Part shown: positions 44,738 through 55,390 of the stretch, piece by piece | Layout of the letters: each line of letters opens with the position of its first letter | Numbering within the stretch: position 1 is the stretch's first letter | Assembly (NCBI RefSeq): GCF_017639855.1 | Contig: NZ_CP072115.1 | Span: 1,302,001-1,366,000 of the forward strand | Reading direction: 5' to 3' | Source of the DNA: Streptococcus sp. zg-86 | Lineage (GTDB): Bacteria; Bacillota; Bacilli; Lactobacillales; Streptococcaceae | DNA length: 64,000 nt | Notes under the pieces: generated by a model | The model's database searches: none | What the model was told of the DNA's origin: nothing | What the model saw: the letters and a program-made list of their open reading frames with translations, nothing else | Translations under genes and position numbers: made by a program

Positions 44738-47700
44738 ATGAACAAGGGACTTTATCTAAAATTATTTGGAAATCCTGCTATTTTTCTAAATGGAGAAGAA
44801 ATCTTTTTCTCATTTTCTAAAGTAAATGCCTTATTATATTATCTCCTACTTCAAAAAAATGTTAGCCGTGATGAAATTGCAGGCATTTTGTGGGAAAACA
44901 AAAATACCCAAATCTCAAAGAAAAATTTGCGCAACACCATTTATCAAGCCAATAAATTCTTGGGAGATGAGTACATTATTTGTCCCAGTCGCTCCCTACT
45001 CTCGCTCAATCCGCACTTACCCATTTCAAGTGATGTCGAACAATTTCTTGCCAATCCTGAACAGACTCTTGGTCTCTATCAAGGTCGGTTTCTCAAGGAC
45101 TTCTATCTGAAAAATTCAGAAGCCTTTGATTTTTGGATTGAAAAAATGCGGTCTTATTATGAACAAATCTATATCAAAACCTGTCATGATAAGATGAAAT
45201 ACCAGTTGACCAAAAATGATGTAGAAGAAACCGAGCAGCATATCCTTCGTTTGATTGAAATTGATGAATTTGATGAAGCCAACTACCAATTGCTCATGCG
45301 ACTCTATCAAGAAAATAATCAAGCAGGTAAGGTCATCAAGACATATTATAAACTAGCAAACCTGCTCGATGAAGAATTAGGAATTGCACCAAGTCAAGAA
45401 GTGCAGCAAATTTACGATGAAGTCGTTGCGCAGGGACGCAATGAACGAAAAATCAAACAGTTTTTACGCAATACCACTCATTTTTATGGTCGAGTCCAAG
45501 AAATTTCTCAATTAGAAGCCTATTTTTCAGATGTGATCAAACAAGAGGATGTCCGTACCCTTGTACTATTAGGTGGGAGCGGAATTGGCAAACGAACGGT
45601 CACGCGCCAAGTGCTTGCCAATCAAACCCAGCAATTTCAAATCGTAACAGCTGAATGCCTAAATAGTGATCGCTCCTTGCGGCTTCAACCTTGGCGTAGT
45701 CTTTTAAACGGTCTAAAAGACTTACTCATTCATCATCAAATCATGTCTATTCAGGCTTGGGAAATGCTCTGCAAACGTGAATTTCCCTTCTTATCTGGAG
45801 GTTATGCCCAAGATAGGCTGGACATGAACGCCCTATCGCTAGCAATGAGCACCATTCTCCAGCAAATCGCTCAGAAAAAGCCACTTGTTTTACTCATTGA
45901 AGACTGCCATTGGATGGACACAGATAGTATTACTCTGCTCCAACATTTGCTCAATCACATGAGGGGATGTCCAATTGCGCTAGTCCTAACCAAACACCTC
46001 CATGCTACTCCTCATCTTGATTCCTTATTTAATCAGCTTATCCTACAACAACAGGTCAAATTCATTGAATTACAGCCATTTGATAGTGAGCAAAGTCAGG
46101 CATTCTTTCAGATGCTGGTTGGATCTCACTCTGTTTCTTCTCAACAATTAGAACAGATTTTCCAAATTAGTCAAGGAAATCCCTTCTTACTAGAAGAATA
46201 TGCCGAGCAGGTAAAAAGAGGGGAAAAATTTGAAGCGCTCACTCCAGCCATTCGTGCAAAAATGCAATTAAAACTCTCCTATCTCAGCAGTCGTGAAGAG
46301 GAATTGCTACACTACTTGACCTGCTTCCAAAAGCCTGTCTCCCTGCAATTGCTAGCGCAGTTACTTGTTCTACCTTTTGACGAAATCATTGAGATGAGTG
46401 AAAACCTTTGCCAACAACGCATTTTATCTGAAATCAATGGGAAGGAAGAAATTTTAGTTTATTTCCATCAAACTATTCTCAAAATCTACTGCTATGATAG
46501 CCTGTCTCACGGGAAAAAGCGTCTCTTACATGGACAGATTGCCCATTATCTTGAAGGGGTTTGGGAGAAAAATAAGCAAGATACAGAGCTCCTCCATACG
46601 ATTTCCTACCATTACAAAGAAGCAAAGCAACTGATTCAGTCCCTCCGCTATAGCCTCTATTATCTGGATACTAGCTTGCAGTTTCATCATGAGTTATTTC
46701 CAATCTATACGCCTCAATCGATTGCTGATCACTATTCTTCTCCTGAAGATACCTTAAATATTCAAGATACCTTCACCCAATTAGAAGACATAATTCATTC
46801 TTTGGAACACCAACATGGTCACCAAAGGGAATTCCAGCAGTTGCTCAACCATTTCCGCTACCTTGAGGGGCGCTTCGATATTCGTACTGGCCATTACGAA
46901 AAAGGGATAAAAAACATTCTCAGCGTTATTGATAGCGCCCATGCTCTTCATCAACACGAATTCCTCTTGGAGGGCTACAGGCAAATTATCCATTACTGTA
47001 TTCAGGTGGAAAATCTTTCAGAGATGAAGTTCTATACAGATTTGGCACTAGATACGGCTGTTACAGCTAATAACCACGAGGCAATTGCAACTCATCTGCG
47101 CTTAAAAGGCCTCTATCACCTGATGATGGGTGAAGAAAGCCAAGCCATTCGTCTCCTCAAACAATCCATTGACTGCTTTAGTTTGACCGCCTCACTCCGT
47201 CATAAATACGCCATTCAAATTGGTGCAGCGCTAGACTATTTAGCTGAAATTGAGCAGATTAGAGGCAATCTAGACCAGTCAATTACCTATCAAATGCAGG
47301 CCATTCAACTCACCCAGCAGATTAGCCCAGAGTCATCCAACACTATTTTTTATATTGGACTGGGTATTTCCTATTATCACTTAGGAGATTTGACAGAAGC
47401 TGATCGCATTTTTTCAAAGATTGAAGCCATGACCAAATCCCAGCTTTATCCTTGGAAAGCTGTCCAATTAGATGTCTACCTAGCCCTCATCCATTGTCAA
47501 AAAGGCGATTATAGCTTAGCCCAGCAGATTTTACTCAACAAGGAACAACTCATGTCGCGCTATTCCACACCAAGAGATAAGGGAATGGTCTACTATCTGA
47601 TGAGCCTACTCAAATACCAAATCATAGCCGGCAAGCTGACAAATTCGGAACTGATCGACCTCTTATCACAAGACTTTGGAACCTATTTTGGTATTGCCAA

Positions 47701-47794
47701 ACACCATCTCAATTCCTATCGTGACCGTCGATTACTATCAGATTTGGAAGAATGGAAGCAAGCCTTGCAAACTCCTGCCTTTAAAGAGGGTTAA
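44738..47794 (+). CDS. Large BTAD/AAA/TPR transcriptional regulator (SARP/MalT-like)
   Basis: A 1018-residue regulator. The N-terminal OmpR-type winged helix (about 1-95) and BTAD domain (about 95-235) are followed by a STAND/AAA ATPase (P-loop GGSGIGKRT near residue 287, Walker B LVLLIEDCHWMD near 388). The second half is helical with TPR-like repeats. Such proteins sense a ligand through the ATPase-TPR part and activate a nearby operon. It lies next to the hut cluster, convergent with hutG, so control of histidine use is the best guess. TTGGAGG precedes the ATG. Confidence 0.88.
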   Translation: MNKGLYLKLFGNPAIFLNGEEIFFSFSKVNALLYYLLLQKNVSRDEIAGILWENKNTQISKKNLRNTIYQANKFLGDEYIICPSRSLLSLNPHLPISSDVEQFLANPEQTLGLYQGRFLKDFYLKNSEAFDFWIEKMRSYYEQIYIKTCHDKMKYQLTKNDVEETEQHILRLIEIDEFDEANYQLLMRLYQENNQAGKVIKTYYKLANLLDEELGIAPSQEVQQIYDEVVAQGRNERKIKQFLRNTTHFYGRVQEISQLEAYFSDVIKQEDVRTLVLLGGSGIGKRTVTRQVLANQTQQFQIVTAECLNSDRSLRLQPWRSLLNGLKDLLIHHQIMSIQAWEMLCKREFPFLSGGYAQDRLDMNALSLAMSTILQQIAQKKPLVLLIEDCHWMDTDSITLLQHLLNHMRGCPIALVLTKHLHATPHLDSLFNQLILQQQVKFIELQPFDSEQSQAFFQMLVGSHSVSSQQLEQIFQISQGNPFLLEEYAEQVKRGEKFEALTPAIRAKMQLKLSYLSSREEELLHYLTCFQKPVSLQLLAQLLVLPFDEIIEMSENLCQQRILSEINGKEEILVYFHQTILKIYCYDSLSHGKKRLLHGQIAHYLEGVWEKNKQDTELLHTISYHYKEAKQLIQSLRYSLYYLDTSLQFHHELFPIYTPQSIADHYSSPEDTLNIQDTFTQLEDIIHSLEHQHGHQREFQQLLNHFRYLEGRFDIRTGHYEKGIKNILSVIDSAHALHQHEFLLEGYRQIIHYCIQVENLSEMKFYTDLALDTAVTANNHEAIATHLRLKGLYHLMMGEESQAIRLLKQSIDCFSLTASLRHKYAIQIGAALDYLAEIEQIRGNLDQSITYQMQAIQLTQQISPESSNTIFYIGLGISYYHLGDLTEADRIFSKIEAMTKSQLYPWKAVQLDVYLALIHCQKGDYSLAQQILLNKEQLMSRYSTPRDKGMVYYLMSLLKYQIIAGKLTNSELIDLLSQDFGTYFGIAKHHLNSYRDRRLLSDLEEWKQALQTPAFKEG

Positions 47795-47811
47795 ACTTAG
47801 ACGTGCAGACA

Positions 47812-47861
47812 AAAAAACGCATAAAATCAGATTTTTGATTATCTGATTCTATGCGTTTTTA
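47812..47861 (+). terminator. Terminator after the BTAD regulator gene
   Basis: AAAAACGCATA...ATCAGA and TCTGAT...TATGCGTTTTT form a long stem with one mismatch. It could act on both strands, serving hutG as well. Confidence 0.85.
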
Positions 47862-47910
47862 CTATTTAAAAAGTTCTTTCCATCACCAAAAATCGTTCTA
47901 TAGGAGAAAA

Positions 47911-48903
47911 TCAGATGTGGTGAATTTGCGACCAAATTTGGGTCATATAGAAAATAAAGGTAGCGGCAAGGTTTGCGGTATGGAAATCAATATCATGCGG
48001 TGGAGATACTTCAACCACATCGAAACCGACTAATTTTCCTGAAGCGACAATATGCTGCAAGACAATCAATGCCACATTGGGATCAACGCCGAGTGATTGA
48101 ATCGCACTCACACCTGGTGCTACACCAAAGGAAAAACAATCCATATCAATCGTGACATATACTTTCTCTTTGTCTGCTAAAAATCGATCCACCAATTGAC
48201 AGATATTCTCATGTCCCATTTTATACATATCTAAGCCTGTTAAAAATTCAATTCCTTCTGATTTAGCAACGAAATCAAATAAGAACAGATTGTTATTATG
48301 CTCTTGTATCCCCAAGACTAGGTAGGGGAAGGCTCGCTTTTCTTCTTGTGCATCATCAAACATTTGACGAAAACCTGTTCCGGAATTCGGACCAGTTTGG
48401 TCATAGGGACGTAGGTCAAAATGCGCATCAAAATTGATTACAGCCAAGGATTCATTGGTAGGTAAGGAATTCTTCAAACCAGTGTAGTGCCCATAAGCCG
48501 TTCCATGCCCTCCTCCAAGAACAATCGGCCGGATATTCAACTCCCTCATTCGCTTGACTGCCTTGGCTAGGCTGTGTTGCAGTTGAGACAGGGAACGATT
48601 GGGACCATCGATATTGCCAACATCAAAGACCCGCACATGACGCCCCAAGTGCCACGGTAACTTTGCTAGCTGGGGACGAATAGCTTCTGGGCCTTCCACT
48701 GCGCCAACACGACCATGATTGATATAAACTCCTTTGTCACTCTTAAAGCCAATAATCCCGAAGTTAATTCCTTCAAAGGGAGATAATGCTTCATCATTTA
48801 AATCCAAAAATTGAATTCTCATGCCCCACTTTGCAGCATATAAATCATCTTCTACCGCTCCTTGATAATAAGGATAGACCAACTTGTAATAATCTTCTAA
48901 CAT
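47911..48903 (-). CDS. hutG: Formimidoylglutamase
   Basis: A 330-residue ureohydrolase that splits N-formimino-glutamate to glutamate and formamide. Mn2+ ligands lie in [10 protein letters not shown] (about residues 124-133), [11 protein letters not shown] and TIDMDCF. The start [10 protein letters not shown] at 48903 is preceded by AAGGGG; a longer reading to 48936 includes the start of a TATAAT-type promoter. The presence of both HutG and FtcD gives two alternative last steps in histidine breakdown. Confidence 0.92.
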   Translation of the reverse strand: MLEDYYKLVYPYYQGAVEDDLYAAKWGMRIQFLDLNDEALSPFEGINFGIIGFKSDKGVYINHGRVGAVEGPEAIRPQLAKLPWHLGRHVRVFDVGNIDGPNRSLSQLQHSLAKAVKRMRELNIRPIVLGGGHGTAYGHYTGLKNSLPTNESLAVINFDAHFDLRPYDQTGPNSGTGFRQMFDDAQEEKRAFPYLVLGIQEHNNNLFLFDFVAKSEGIEFLTGLDMYKMGHENICQLVDRFLADKEKVYVTIDMDCFSFGVAPGVSAIQSLGVDPNVALIVLQHIVASGKLVGFDVVEVSPPHDIDFHTANLAATFIFYMTQIWSQIHHI

Positions 48904-49104
48904 CTGAACCCCTTTTTCTGTTTTTCTATCTCTCATTATACTATTTTTTCATCAAAATGACGGGAAATGAGAAAGATAATCCTGTAGATTCTGCTAACTC
49001 GAAGCGAGAAATAAGAAAGTAAGGAAACTCGAAATCCTCCCTTCTTCCTATGCTCAATCTATCACTGGATGACCTTATTGTTACTCAGTCTTATTCTAAC
49101 AAAC
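48904..49104 (-). other. hutG upstream region
   Basis: TATAAT on the minus strand at about 48935-48940 is a likely hutG -10 box. No gene is visible. A repeat array starts at 49105. Confidence 0.45.
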
Positions 49105-49394
49105 GCATTTTTTGCTCAGACTTTTTGTCTAGTACAGCTATTCCTTACTGAAAACTGTCTTCCTATTGCTAAGTAAGACTGTTCTGTAGCAAAAACAGCT
49201 TGCCTCAGTTCCCAGTAAGGTCTTTCTACACGATAATTTTCGGGACTTAGTCCTGAGTAAAGTATTTTTCAGTGTGAGAGGCAAGACTAGAACCCTAGGG
49301 AACACATTTTTCATTGAAAAATGTGGGAATTGACTTTAAGAAGCCGATCTTCCAACAAAACGTTCGGGACTAGATTGAGGACGTTTATCTTGTA
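49105..49394 (+). repeat. Second degenerate ~42-bp tandem array, about seven units
   Basis: Units near 49105, 49145, 49187, 49228, 49271, 49314 and 49355 share the layout of the 9.4-kb array. One unit reads TGAAAAATGTGGGAATTGAC..., the same start as in that array. A perfect dyad CACATTTTTCA-T-TGAAAAATGTG (49303-49325) sits on one junction. It lies between hutH and hutG. Confidence 0.65.
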
Positions 49395-49430
49395 ATCAAC
49401 TACTTCCCAATCTCATTCTAATCCTGCTAC

Positions 49431-49465
49431 TAAAAGAAGCTGGGCCTAAGTCCAGCTTCTTTTAG
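49431..49465 (-). terminator. Terminator after hutH
   Basis: AAAAGAAGCTGG and CCAGCTTCTTTT form a 12-bp stem with an eight-base loop. T runs exist on both strands. It separates hutH from hutG. Confidence 0.85.
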
Positions 49466-49517
49466 TTCGTCCAACATAAGAGTACGTTACGAACTCTTAT
49501 ATCTTCCCTCATGTCCG

Positions 49518-51059
49518 CTAAAATTGGATAGATAGTTCAACCGCTTCTTCTACTGCTGCAAGGAATTCTTCACTTTCAATAACAGCAGAAGCTTTATTAA
49601 GTTCTTCATAGATTTCAATGTCCTTGTCAAACTCGATAAACTTCACAGATTTGCGGAAGACATCGTAGGCTGGTTGCGTACCTTTACCAAGTGCATGATT
49701 TTCTGGTTTTAAATCAAGCGCCTGACAAGCTGCCAAGATTTCGGTGGCTACAATTCGGCGAGAGTTCTTCAACACTTCTCCCGCCTTACGAGCTGCAATG
49801 GTTCCCATGCTTACAAAGTCTTCTTGATTTTCACATGACGGAATAGAATCCACGCTTGCTGGGTGAGATAAGACCTTGTTTTCAGAAGCAAGAGCCGCAC
49901 AGGCATATTGAGTAATCATAAAGCCAGAATTGAGACCTGGGTGTTTCACCAAGAAGGAAGGTAATTTACTCAATTGATGGTTGACCAAGCGCTCCACACG
50001 ACGTTCGGATACATTTCCGATTTCAGAAATGGCAATCGCTAGGAAATCAAATGGTTGTGCCATTGGTTCACCGTGGAAGTTACCTCCTGAAATCACATGA
50101 CCATTTTTACAAATAATTGGATTATCTGTTACAGAGTTAATTTCAATCTCAACTTTTTCTTTTACATAAGCAATTGAATCTTTACTTGCCCCGTGAATTT
50201 GCGGAATACAACGAAGAGTATATGGATCTTGCACACGTTCTTGTGTTGCCACAGTTGTGTTCTGACTACCTTCAATGAGATGACGGATATTACGAGCTGT
50301 GGCTAATTGACCACTTTGCGGACGAATCGTATGTAATTCTTCCTCAAATGGGCTAGTGATTCCATTATGAGCTTCTAGTGAAAGGGCACCTGCAATATCA
50401 GATAATTTCAACAGTTGAATAGCATCGTAGGTTGCTAAAGCTCCAATACCTGTCAGAACAGTTGTTCCGTTAATCAAGGCCAAACCTTCCTTAGCTGCTA
50501 GTTCAATTGGCTCGATACCAGCTTTTGCTAAGGCTTCCTTACCTGGCAATAACTCACCTTTATAGTAGGCTTTTCCTAAACCAAGCATTGGAAGAACCAT
50601 ATGAGAAAGAGGTGCTAAATCTCCTGAAGCTCCAAGCGAGCCCTTTTCTGGGATATAGGGATGAACTTCCTTATTCAGTAATTCTAACAACTTTTCAACG
50701 GTAGACAGACGAATACCTGAAAAACCTTTTACGAGTGAATTGACACGAATCAGCATAATCGCCCGTACCGCATCTTCTGGTAATGGATTTCCAAAACCGC
50801 TTGAGTGAGTCCGAATGAGGTTTTCTTGTAATTGAACTGTATCTTCAGGTGAAATGCTGACATTACATAGGGATCCAAAGCCTGTATTAACACCGTAAAC
50901 GACACGTTTTTCACGTACAATATCATCGACAATTTTACGAGACTCTTCTACATCCTTTTTAGCCTCTTCTGCAATGCGACATGGGACATGCTTTCTGGCC
51001 ACCGCAATGACATCTTCAAGTGTTAAACTGTTTCCATCTAAAATAATTTCTTGTACCAT
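49518..51059 (-). CDS. hutH: Histidine ammonia-lyase
   Basis: A 513-residue lyase that deaminates histidine to urocanate, the entry step of the pathway. The MIO prosthetic-group triad Ala-Ser-Gly is at residues 144-146 (SLGASGDLAPLSH). YGVNTGFGSL (about 55-64) and NFHGEPMAQPFDF are also typical. The start MVQEIILDG is preceded by AGGAGG with nine-base spacing. It directly follows the permease gene (23 bases). Confidence 0.97.
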   Translation of the reverse strand: MVQEIILDGNSLTLEDVIAVARKHVPCRIAEEAKKDVEESRKIVDDIVREKRVVYGVNTGFGSLCNVSISPEDTVQLQENLIRTHSSGFGNPLPEDAVRAIMLIRVNSLVKGFSGIRLSTVEKLLELLNKEVHPYIPEKGSLGASGDLAPLSHMVLPMLGLGKAYYKGELLPGKEALAKAGIEPIELAAKEGLALINGTTVLTGIGALATYDAIQLLKLSDIAGALSLEAHNGITSPFEEELHTIRPQSGQLATARNIRHLIEGSQNTTVATQERVQDPYTLRCIPQIHGASKDSIAYVKEKVEIEINSVTDNPIICKNGHVISGGNFHGEPMAQPFDFLAIAISEIGNVSERRVERLVNHQLSKLPSFLVKHPGLNSGFMITQYACAALASENKVLSHPASVDSIPSCENQEDFVSMGTIAARKAGEVLKNSRRIVATEILAACQALDLKPENHALGKGTQPAYDVFRKSVKFIEFDKDIEIYEELNKASAVIESEEFLAAVEEAVELSIQF

Positions 51060-51082
51060 ACGTTTTTTCCTCCTATGGCTCA

Positions 51083-52405
51083 CTAATGTGCTTGACCCTT
51101 ACGACCGTGCATTAGATAATAAATCGTACTGGAGATGATAACTCCTATAATACCGTAGACAACATTCATCGGATTATCACCGACAATCATCACTAAACTA
51201 ATTACTACTGCTAAAATTGGGATAATTGGACCAAATGGTACACGGAAGGTCACCTTTGTATCCGGTTCCATTTTCCGTAATTTTAAAACTGCTAAGGCAG
51301 TTGGAATGTATTGGAAGAAACGGAAGACCACACTCAAGCCAGCCAAGGTTTCAAAAGAACCTGTTAGCAAGAGCACAAGGGCAATGGAACTTGAAATCGC
51401 AATGGCAACAACAGGGGCCGCATTTTGATTTTCTTTAGCAATCGCAGCAGGCAATAATCCTTCTTTGGCAATCGCTGCTCCAAAACGCGGTACCATAATG
51501 GATTCTCCCATGTTTAGGCCGGTAATGGAAATCAAGGCTCCAATAGATACCATCCAAGCTCCAACAGGACCAACCATTTTCACAAAGGCTTCTTGTACAG
51601 GGGCATCTGTATCCATAATGCCTGAACCAAGCATGGCAATGGTACCACCAATGATTAACATATACAAAACAGACACAATACTAATGGATCCTAAAATCGC
51701 ACGTGGTACATTCTTTTCTGGATTACGCATTTCCCCTGCCACGATAGAAAGGGTTTCAAAACCAATAAATCCATAAAAGATGTAAACTGCTGTTCCAGAG
51801 ATAGCCCCGAAGAGATTTTGTCCAGGTGATAATTGAACAAATGGTGTGAAGTTTGATAAGCCACCCTTGAGGAAGAAAATCGTACAAACTGAAAATGCGA
51901 CAATTGGAATCAGCTTCGCAATGGTTGCGGTAAGGGTTAGGACTTTAGAGGTTTTTAATCCTGCAATATTCATCAAGGATAGCATGAGAACCAAACCAAT
52001 ACTGATTGGGATATTCCATCCTTCAAAAGCTGGGAAGGTAATGATGAAGATTTTCGCAAATCCTGCCGCCATGGCTGCCCAGGCAAATATGGTTACCATC
52101 CAACCTAAAATACCAACATTAAAACCAATAAAATCTCCGAATGCTTTCTTAGAATACTGGAAAGCACCACCATTTTTATCAAAATAACCAGAAACTTCAG
52201 CGAAACAGACTGCCAACATAATCGTTAACACAGCTGTTCCAAACATGACTGCTATCGAAGCAGGTCCTAAATCTTTATAAATACTCCGTGGTAATAAGAA
52301 AATCCCTGATCCTATTACGGCATTAATCCCGTACAGGGTAGCGCCACCTAGGCTAAACTTAGCCTCTTCTCTTTCTTTGGCACTTATTTTTTTTGATTCC
52401 ATCAT
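51083..52405 (-). CDS. APC family amino acid permease (probable histidine importer)
   Basis: A 440-residue APC-superfamily transporter with about twelve transmembrane helices. FSLGGATLYGINAVIGSGIFLLP is the TM1 substrate-binding region, and GFIGFETLSIVAGEMRNPEKNVPRAI is the conserved TM6-loop. Two tandem ATGs follow AGGAGA. The position between hutD and hutH makes histidine or urocanate the likely substrate; this is inference from context. Confidence 0.88.
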   Translation of the reverse strand: MMESKKISAKEREEAKFSLGGATLYGINAVIGSGIFLLPRSIYKDLGPASIAVMFGTAVLTIMLAVCFAEVSGYFDKNGGAFQYSKKAFGDFIGFNVGILGWMVTIFAWAAMAAGFAKIFIITFPAFEGWNIPISIGLVLMLSLMNIAGLKTSKVLTLTATIAKLIPIVAFSVCTIFFLKGGLSNFTPFVQLSPGQNLFGAISGTAVYIFYGFIGFETLSIVAGEMRNPEKNVPRAILGSISIVSVLYMLIIGGTIAMLGSGIMDTDAPVQEAFVKMVGPVGAWMVSIGALISITGLNMGESIMVPRFGAAIAKEGLLPAAIAKENQNAAPVVAIAISSSIALVLLLTGSFETLAGLSVVFRFFQYIPTALAVLKLRKMEPDTKVTFRVPFGPIIPILAVVISLVMIVGDNPMNVVYGIIGVIISSTIYYLMHGRKGQAH

Positions 52406-52425
52406 ATGCTTCTCCTATCCATCAA

Positions 52426-53037
52426 TCAAAAAGAAGACAAACTCCTATCTTTATTATAGACGAATCCTACCCAAATGGCTATGGTTTCCAAAGAGGAATC
52501 GTGGGGCGTTAGGGTAAAGGTCACTTCTGGATCATGCGATTGTCGCGTGATTTTCATGAGATGATGTGCTGGTAGCACCCCACTAATTTCATTGAGAGTA
52601 TACGCTAGCTCATCTAAAGCATAGATAAATTGGATTCCTTCTGATTTGATGTTCAATTGCCCAACAGCGATTGGAGCTAACTCTGCGCTATAATGGGCTG
52701 TATACATGACATTAAAATCTTGACATTGTCCTTTACTTTTTATCTCATCGTTACCTGAAAAGGAATGAACGACAAATGGGTCTAAGTGCACCTCCTTTTG
52801 TTCACCTATCTGTGTCAACGTAATCGGTTTATCTAAGGTCATCAATAAACGCTGAATTCCTGGTAGGGCTGTAAACTGGCTTTCTGCCACATCAACTGTC
52901 GCTGTTGATAAGCGATACTCGAAATCACGCTGCTGATAACTACCAGACGGAGGGAAAAGATACAGTTCTGTCGTCTTTCCCCCCGACCAGTTAGATGTTT
53001 GAAATACATTGGCGTCGAATTGTTCGATCTGCACCAT
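52426..53037 (-). CDS. hutD: HutD family protein
   Basis: A 203-residue bicupin-like HutD protein. NVFQTSNWSGGKTTELYLFPP near the N-terminus and FEYRLSTATVD are family signatures. In Pseudomonas HutD binds formylglutamate or urocanate-like ligands and is thought to limit hut expression. It has no proven enzymatic activity. It is 19 bases upstream-adjacent to fhs in the operon. Confidence 0.9.
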   Translation of the reverse strand: MVQIEQFDANVFQTSNWSGGKTTELYLFPPSGSYQQRDFEYRLSTATVDVAESQFTALPGIQRLLMTLDKPITLTQIGEQKEVHLDPFVVHSFSGNDEIKSKGQCQDFNVMYTAHYSAELAPIAVGQLNIKSEGIQFIYALDELAYTLNEISGVLPAHHLMKITRQSHDPEVTFTLTPHDSSLETIAIWVGFVYNKDRSLSSF

Positions 53038-53055
53038 ATTTCTACCTACCTATGA

Positions 53056-54729
53056 TTAGAAAAGTCCTGTGATATTGCCTTCATGATCAATGTCGATCTT
53101 TTCACTAGCTGGCACTTTTGGCAAACCTGGCATGGTCATAATCGCACCTGTCAACGCAACGATGAAACCTGCACCAGCAGATACCTTGAGGTTACTAATT
53201 TTAACAACAAAGTCTTTTGGTGCGCCCAGTTTTTTCGCATCATCAGAGAAAGAATATTGAGTCTTAGCCATACAGATTGGGTACGTTCCAAATCCAAGGC
53301 GTTCCAATTCTTGCATTTCTCTACGAGCTGCAGGGGTCAATGAGATTCCCTTACCACCGTATACTTTTGTGACAAGTTTTGTTAATTTGGTTTCGATTGA
53401 ATCTTCTGCATCATATACAAAGCTAAAATGATTTTCTTGCTCTGCTAATGCAACGACTTTTTCTGCTAATTCACGGCTGCCTTCCCCACCGTTTGCCCAA
53501 ACATCAGAAATCACAACCTCTACATTGCGTTTTTGACAGGCAACATAAACAGCCTCTAATTCTGCTTCTGTATCAAGTGGGAACTTGTTAATAGCAACGA
53601 CAACTGGCAAACCATAAACTTCTTGAATATTTTCCAAATGCTTGTCTAAGTTTGGCAAACCATCGATAACAGCTTGAACATTTTCTGCACCAAGATCTGC
53701 TTTTTGAACACCGCCATGCATTTTCAAAGCACGAATGGTCGCTACCAAAACAACTGCAGAAGGACGTAAGCCAGACAAACGACATTTAATATCAATGAAC
53801 TTTTCTGCCCCTAAATCTGCACCAAATCCTGCTTCTGTCACCGCATAATCCGCATATTTTAGGGCTAATTTGGTTGCCAAAACGCTGTTACAGCCATGGG
53901 CAATATTGGCAAATGGGCCACCATGAATAAGGGCAGGAGTATGTTCCAAGGTTTGGACAAGGTTTGGATGAATCGCTTCTTTCAAGAGGGCGGCCATAGC
54001 ACCAGCAGCCTTCAAATCGCCTGCTGTAACTGGTTCTCCGCTATAATTATAGCCAATAATAATCCGTTCTAAGCGCGCTTTTAAGTCTGAGATGTTTTCT
54101 GATAGACAGAGTACCGCCATAATTTCTGATGCCACAGTAATGTCATATCCATCTTCTCTTGGTACACCATTGACCTTGCCTTGAAGCCCATCAACAACAT
54201 GGCGCAATTGGCGGTCATTCATATCAACTACACGTTTCCATGTAATACGCCTGCTATCAATACCTAGAGCATTTCCATGATGAATGTGATTGTCAATCAA
54301 GGCTGCAAGGAGGTTATTGGCAACGCCAATCGCATGGAAGTCCCCAGTAAAATGCAGGTTAATGTCCTCCATCGGAACCACTTGTGCATAACCACCACCA
54401 GCAGCTCCTCCCTTGACCCCAAATACGGGACCAAGTGACGGTTCACGTAGGGCAATGATTGATTTTTTCCCAATCTTAGACAAGGCATCTGCCAAACCAA
54501 CCGAAGTGGTGGTCTTCCCTTCACCTGCTGGAGTTGGAGAAATAGCAGTTACTAAAATCAATTTCCCATCCGGTTTATCGGCTAATTTTTCTAGCTCACG
54601 CGCATCAATCTTAGCCTTGTATTTTCCATAAAGGGTCAATACATCTTCTTCAATTCCAATTGATTGAGCGACTTTCGTGATTGGTTCCATTTCTACTGAG
54701 TTGGCAATTTCGATATCCGTTAACACCAT
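53056..54729 (-). CDS. fhs: Formate-tetrahydrofolate ligase
   Basis: A 557-residue ligase joining formate and THF with ATP. The P-loop [14 protein letters not shown] (about residues 66-79) and [18 protein letters not shown] are diagnostic. In a histidine pathway it can run backwards and give formate plus ATP from 10-formyl-THF made from the formimino group. AAAGGAG precedes the ATG. Many streptococci carry a second fhs elsewhere, which I cannot check here. Confidence 0.95.
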   Translation of the reverse strand: MVLTDIEIANSVEMEPITKVAQSIGIEEDVLTLYGKYKAKIDARELEKLADKPDGKLILVTAISPTPAGEGKTTTSVGLADALSKIGKKSIIALREPSLGPVFGVKGGAAGGGYAQVVPMEDINLHFTGDFHAIGVANNLLAALIDNHIHHGNALGIDSRRITWKRVVDMNDRQLRHVVDGLQGKVNGVPREDGYDITVASEIMAVLCLSENISDLKARLERIIIGYNYSGEPVTAGDLKAAGAMAALLKEAIHPNLVQTLEHTPALIHGGPFANIAHGCNSVLATKLALKYADYAVTEAGFGADLGAEKFIDIKCRLSGLRPSAVVLVATIRALKMHGGVQKADLGAENVQAVIDGLPNLDKHLENIQEVYGLPVVVAINKFPLDTEAELEAVYVACQKRNVEVVISDVWANGGEGSRELAEKVVALAEQENHFSFVYDAEDSIETKLTKLVTKVYGGKGISLTPAARREMQELERLGFGTYPICMAKTQYSFSDDAKKLGAPKDFVVKISNLKVSAGAGFIVALTGAIMTMPGLPKVPASEKIDIDHEGNITGLF

Positions 54730-54749
54730 GCTTCTACTCCTTTATATCC

Positions 54750-55376
54750 TTACACAACCTGTAAGATTGCTTGATAAATATCATCCGCTAGTTGGCAGCC
54801 TTGGTCTAGTATTGTTTGACCATTTGATTGGTAGGCACTCACAAATTCTTCGTCTTTAATACCAGAAAGGTTGATGAGAACATTGAGCCATGCCCCTTGT
54901 AAACCTGCTTTTAGGTTTAAAGCTGCAACTCCTAAGTCACTTGCTGCATTTGTATTGGACTTTCCAATAGCTCTTTCTGTCACTTTCAAGGCTTCAAGCA
55001 TCATTTCCATCATACTAAATGGAGACTTGCTTGCTTCTTTGAGCGCATCTTGCATCGCCTGTCTTCTAGCAGCCTTATCCTCATCTGTTTCTTTTGGCAT
55101 ATCAAAGACAGCTGATACCAAGTTAAAGGCTTCTGTATCCTTATCCACCGCTGCAAGCAAATCTGATTGCAATTGGCTACTTGCTTGATGAATAGCAGTA
55201 ATTTCTTCTTGAAACTCTTCGTATTTCTTCTTGCCGAGGGTTAATTCGCAAACCATCTTGGTCAACGAAATCCCATTTACTGCTGACAAAGCTGCGGCTG
55301 AGCCTCCTCCAGGAGCTGGAGCATCTGATCCTAATACTTGTGCAAACTCTGTCAAAGTCATCTCTACTAATTTCAT
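54750..55376 (-). CDS. fchA: Formimidoyltetrahydrofolate cyclodeaminase
   Basis: A 208-residue helical cyclodeaminase that turns 5-formimino-THF into 5,10-methenyl-THF plus ammonia. APAPGGGSAAALSAVNGISL (about residues 16-35) and KSNTNAASDLGVAALN are family motifs. It follows ftcD by 14 bases; in animals the two activities are fused in one protein. GAAGGG precedes the ATG. The methenyl to 10-formyl step (FolD) would come from outside the window. Confidence 0.93.
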   Translation of the reverse strand: MKLVEMTLTEFAQVLGSDAPAPGGGSAAALSAVNGISLTKMVCELTLGKKKYEEFQEEITAIHQASSQLQSDLLAAVDKDTEAFNLVSAVFDMPKETDEDKAARRQAMQDALKEASKSPFSMMEMMLEALKVTERAIGKSNTNAASDLGVAALNLKAGLQGAWLNVLINLSGIKDEEFVSAYQSNGQTILDQGCQLADDIYQAILQVV

Positions 55377-55390
55377 ACCGATAATCCCTT

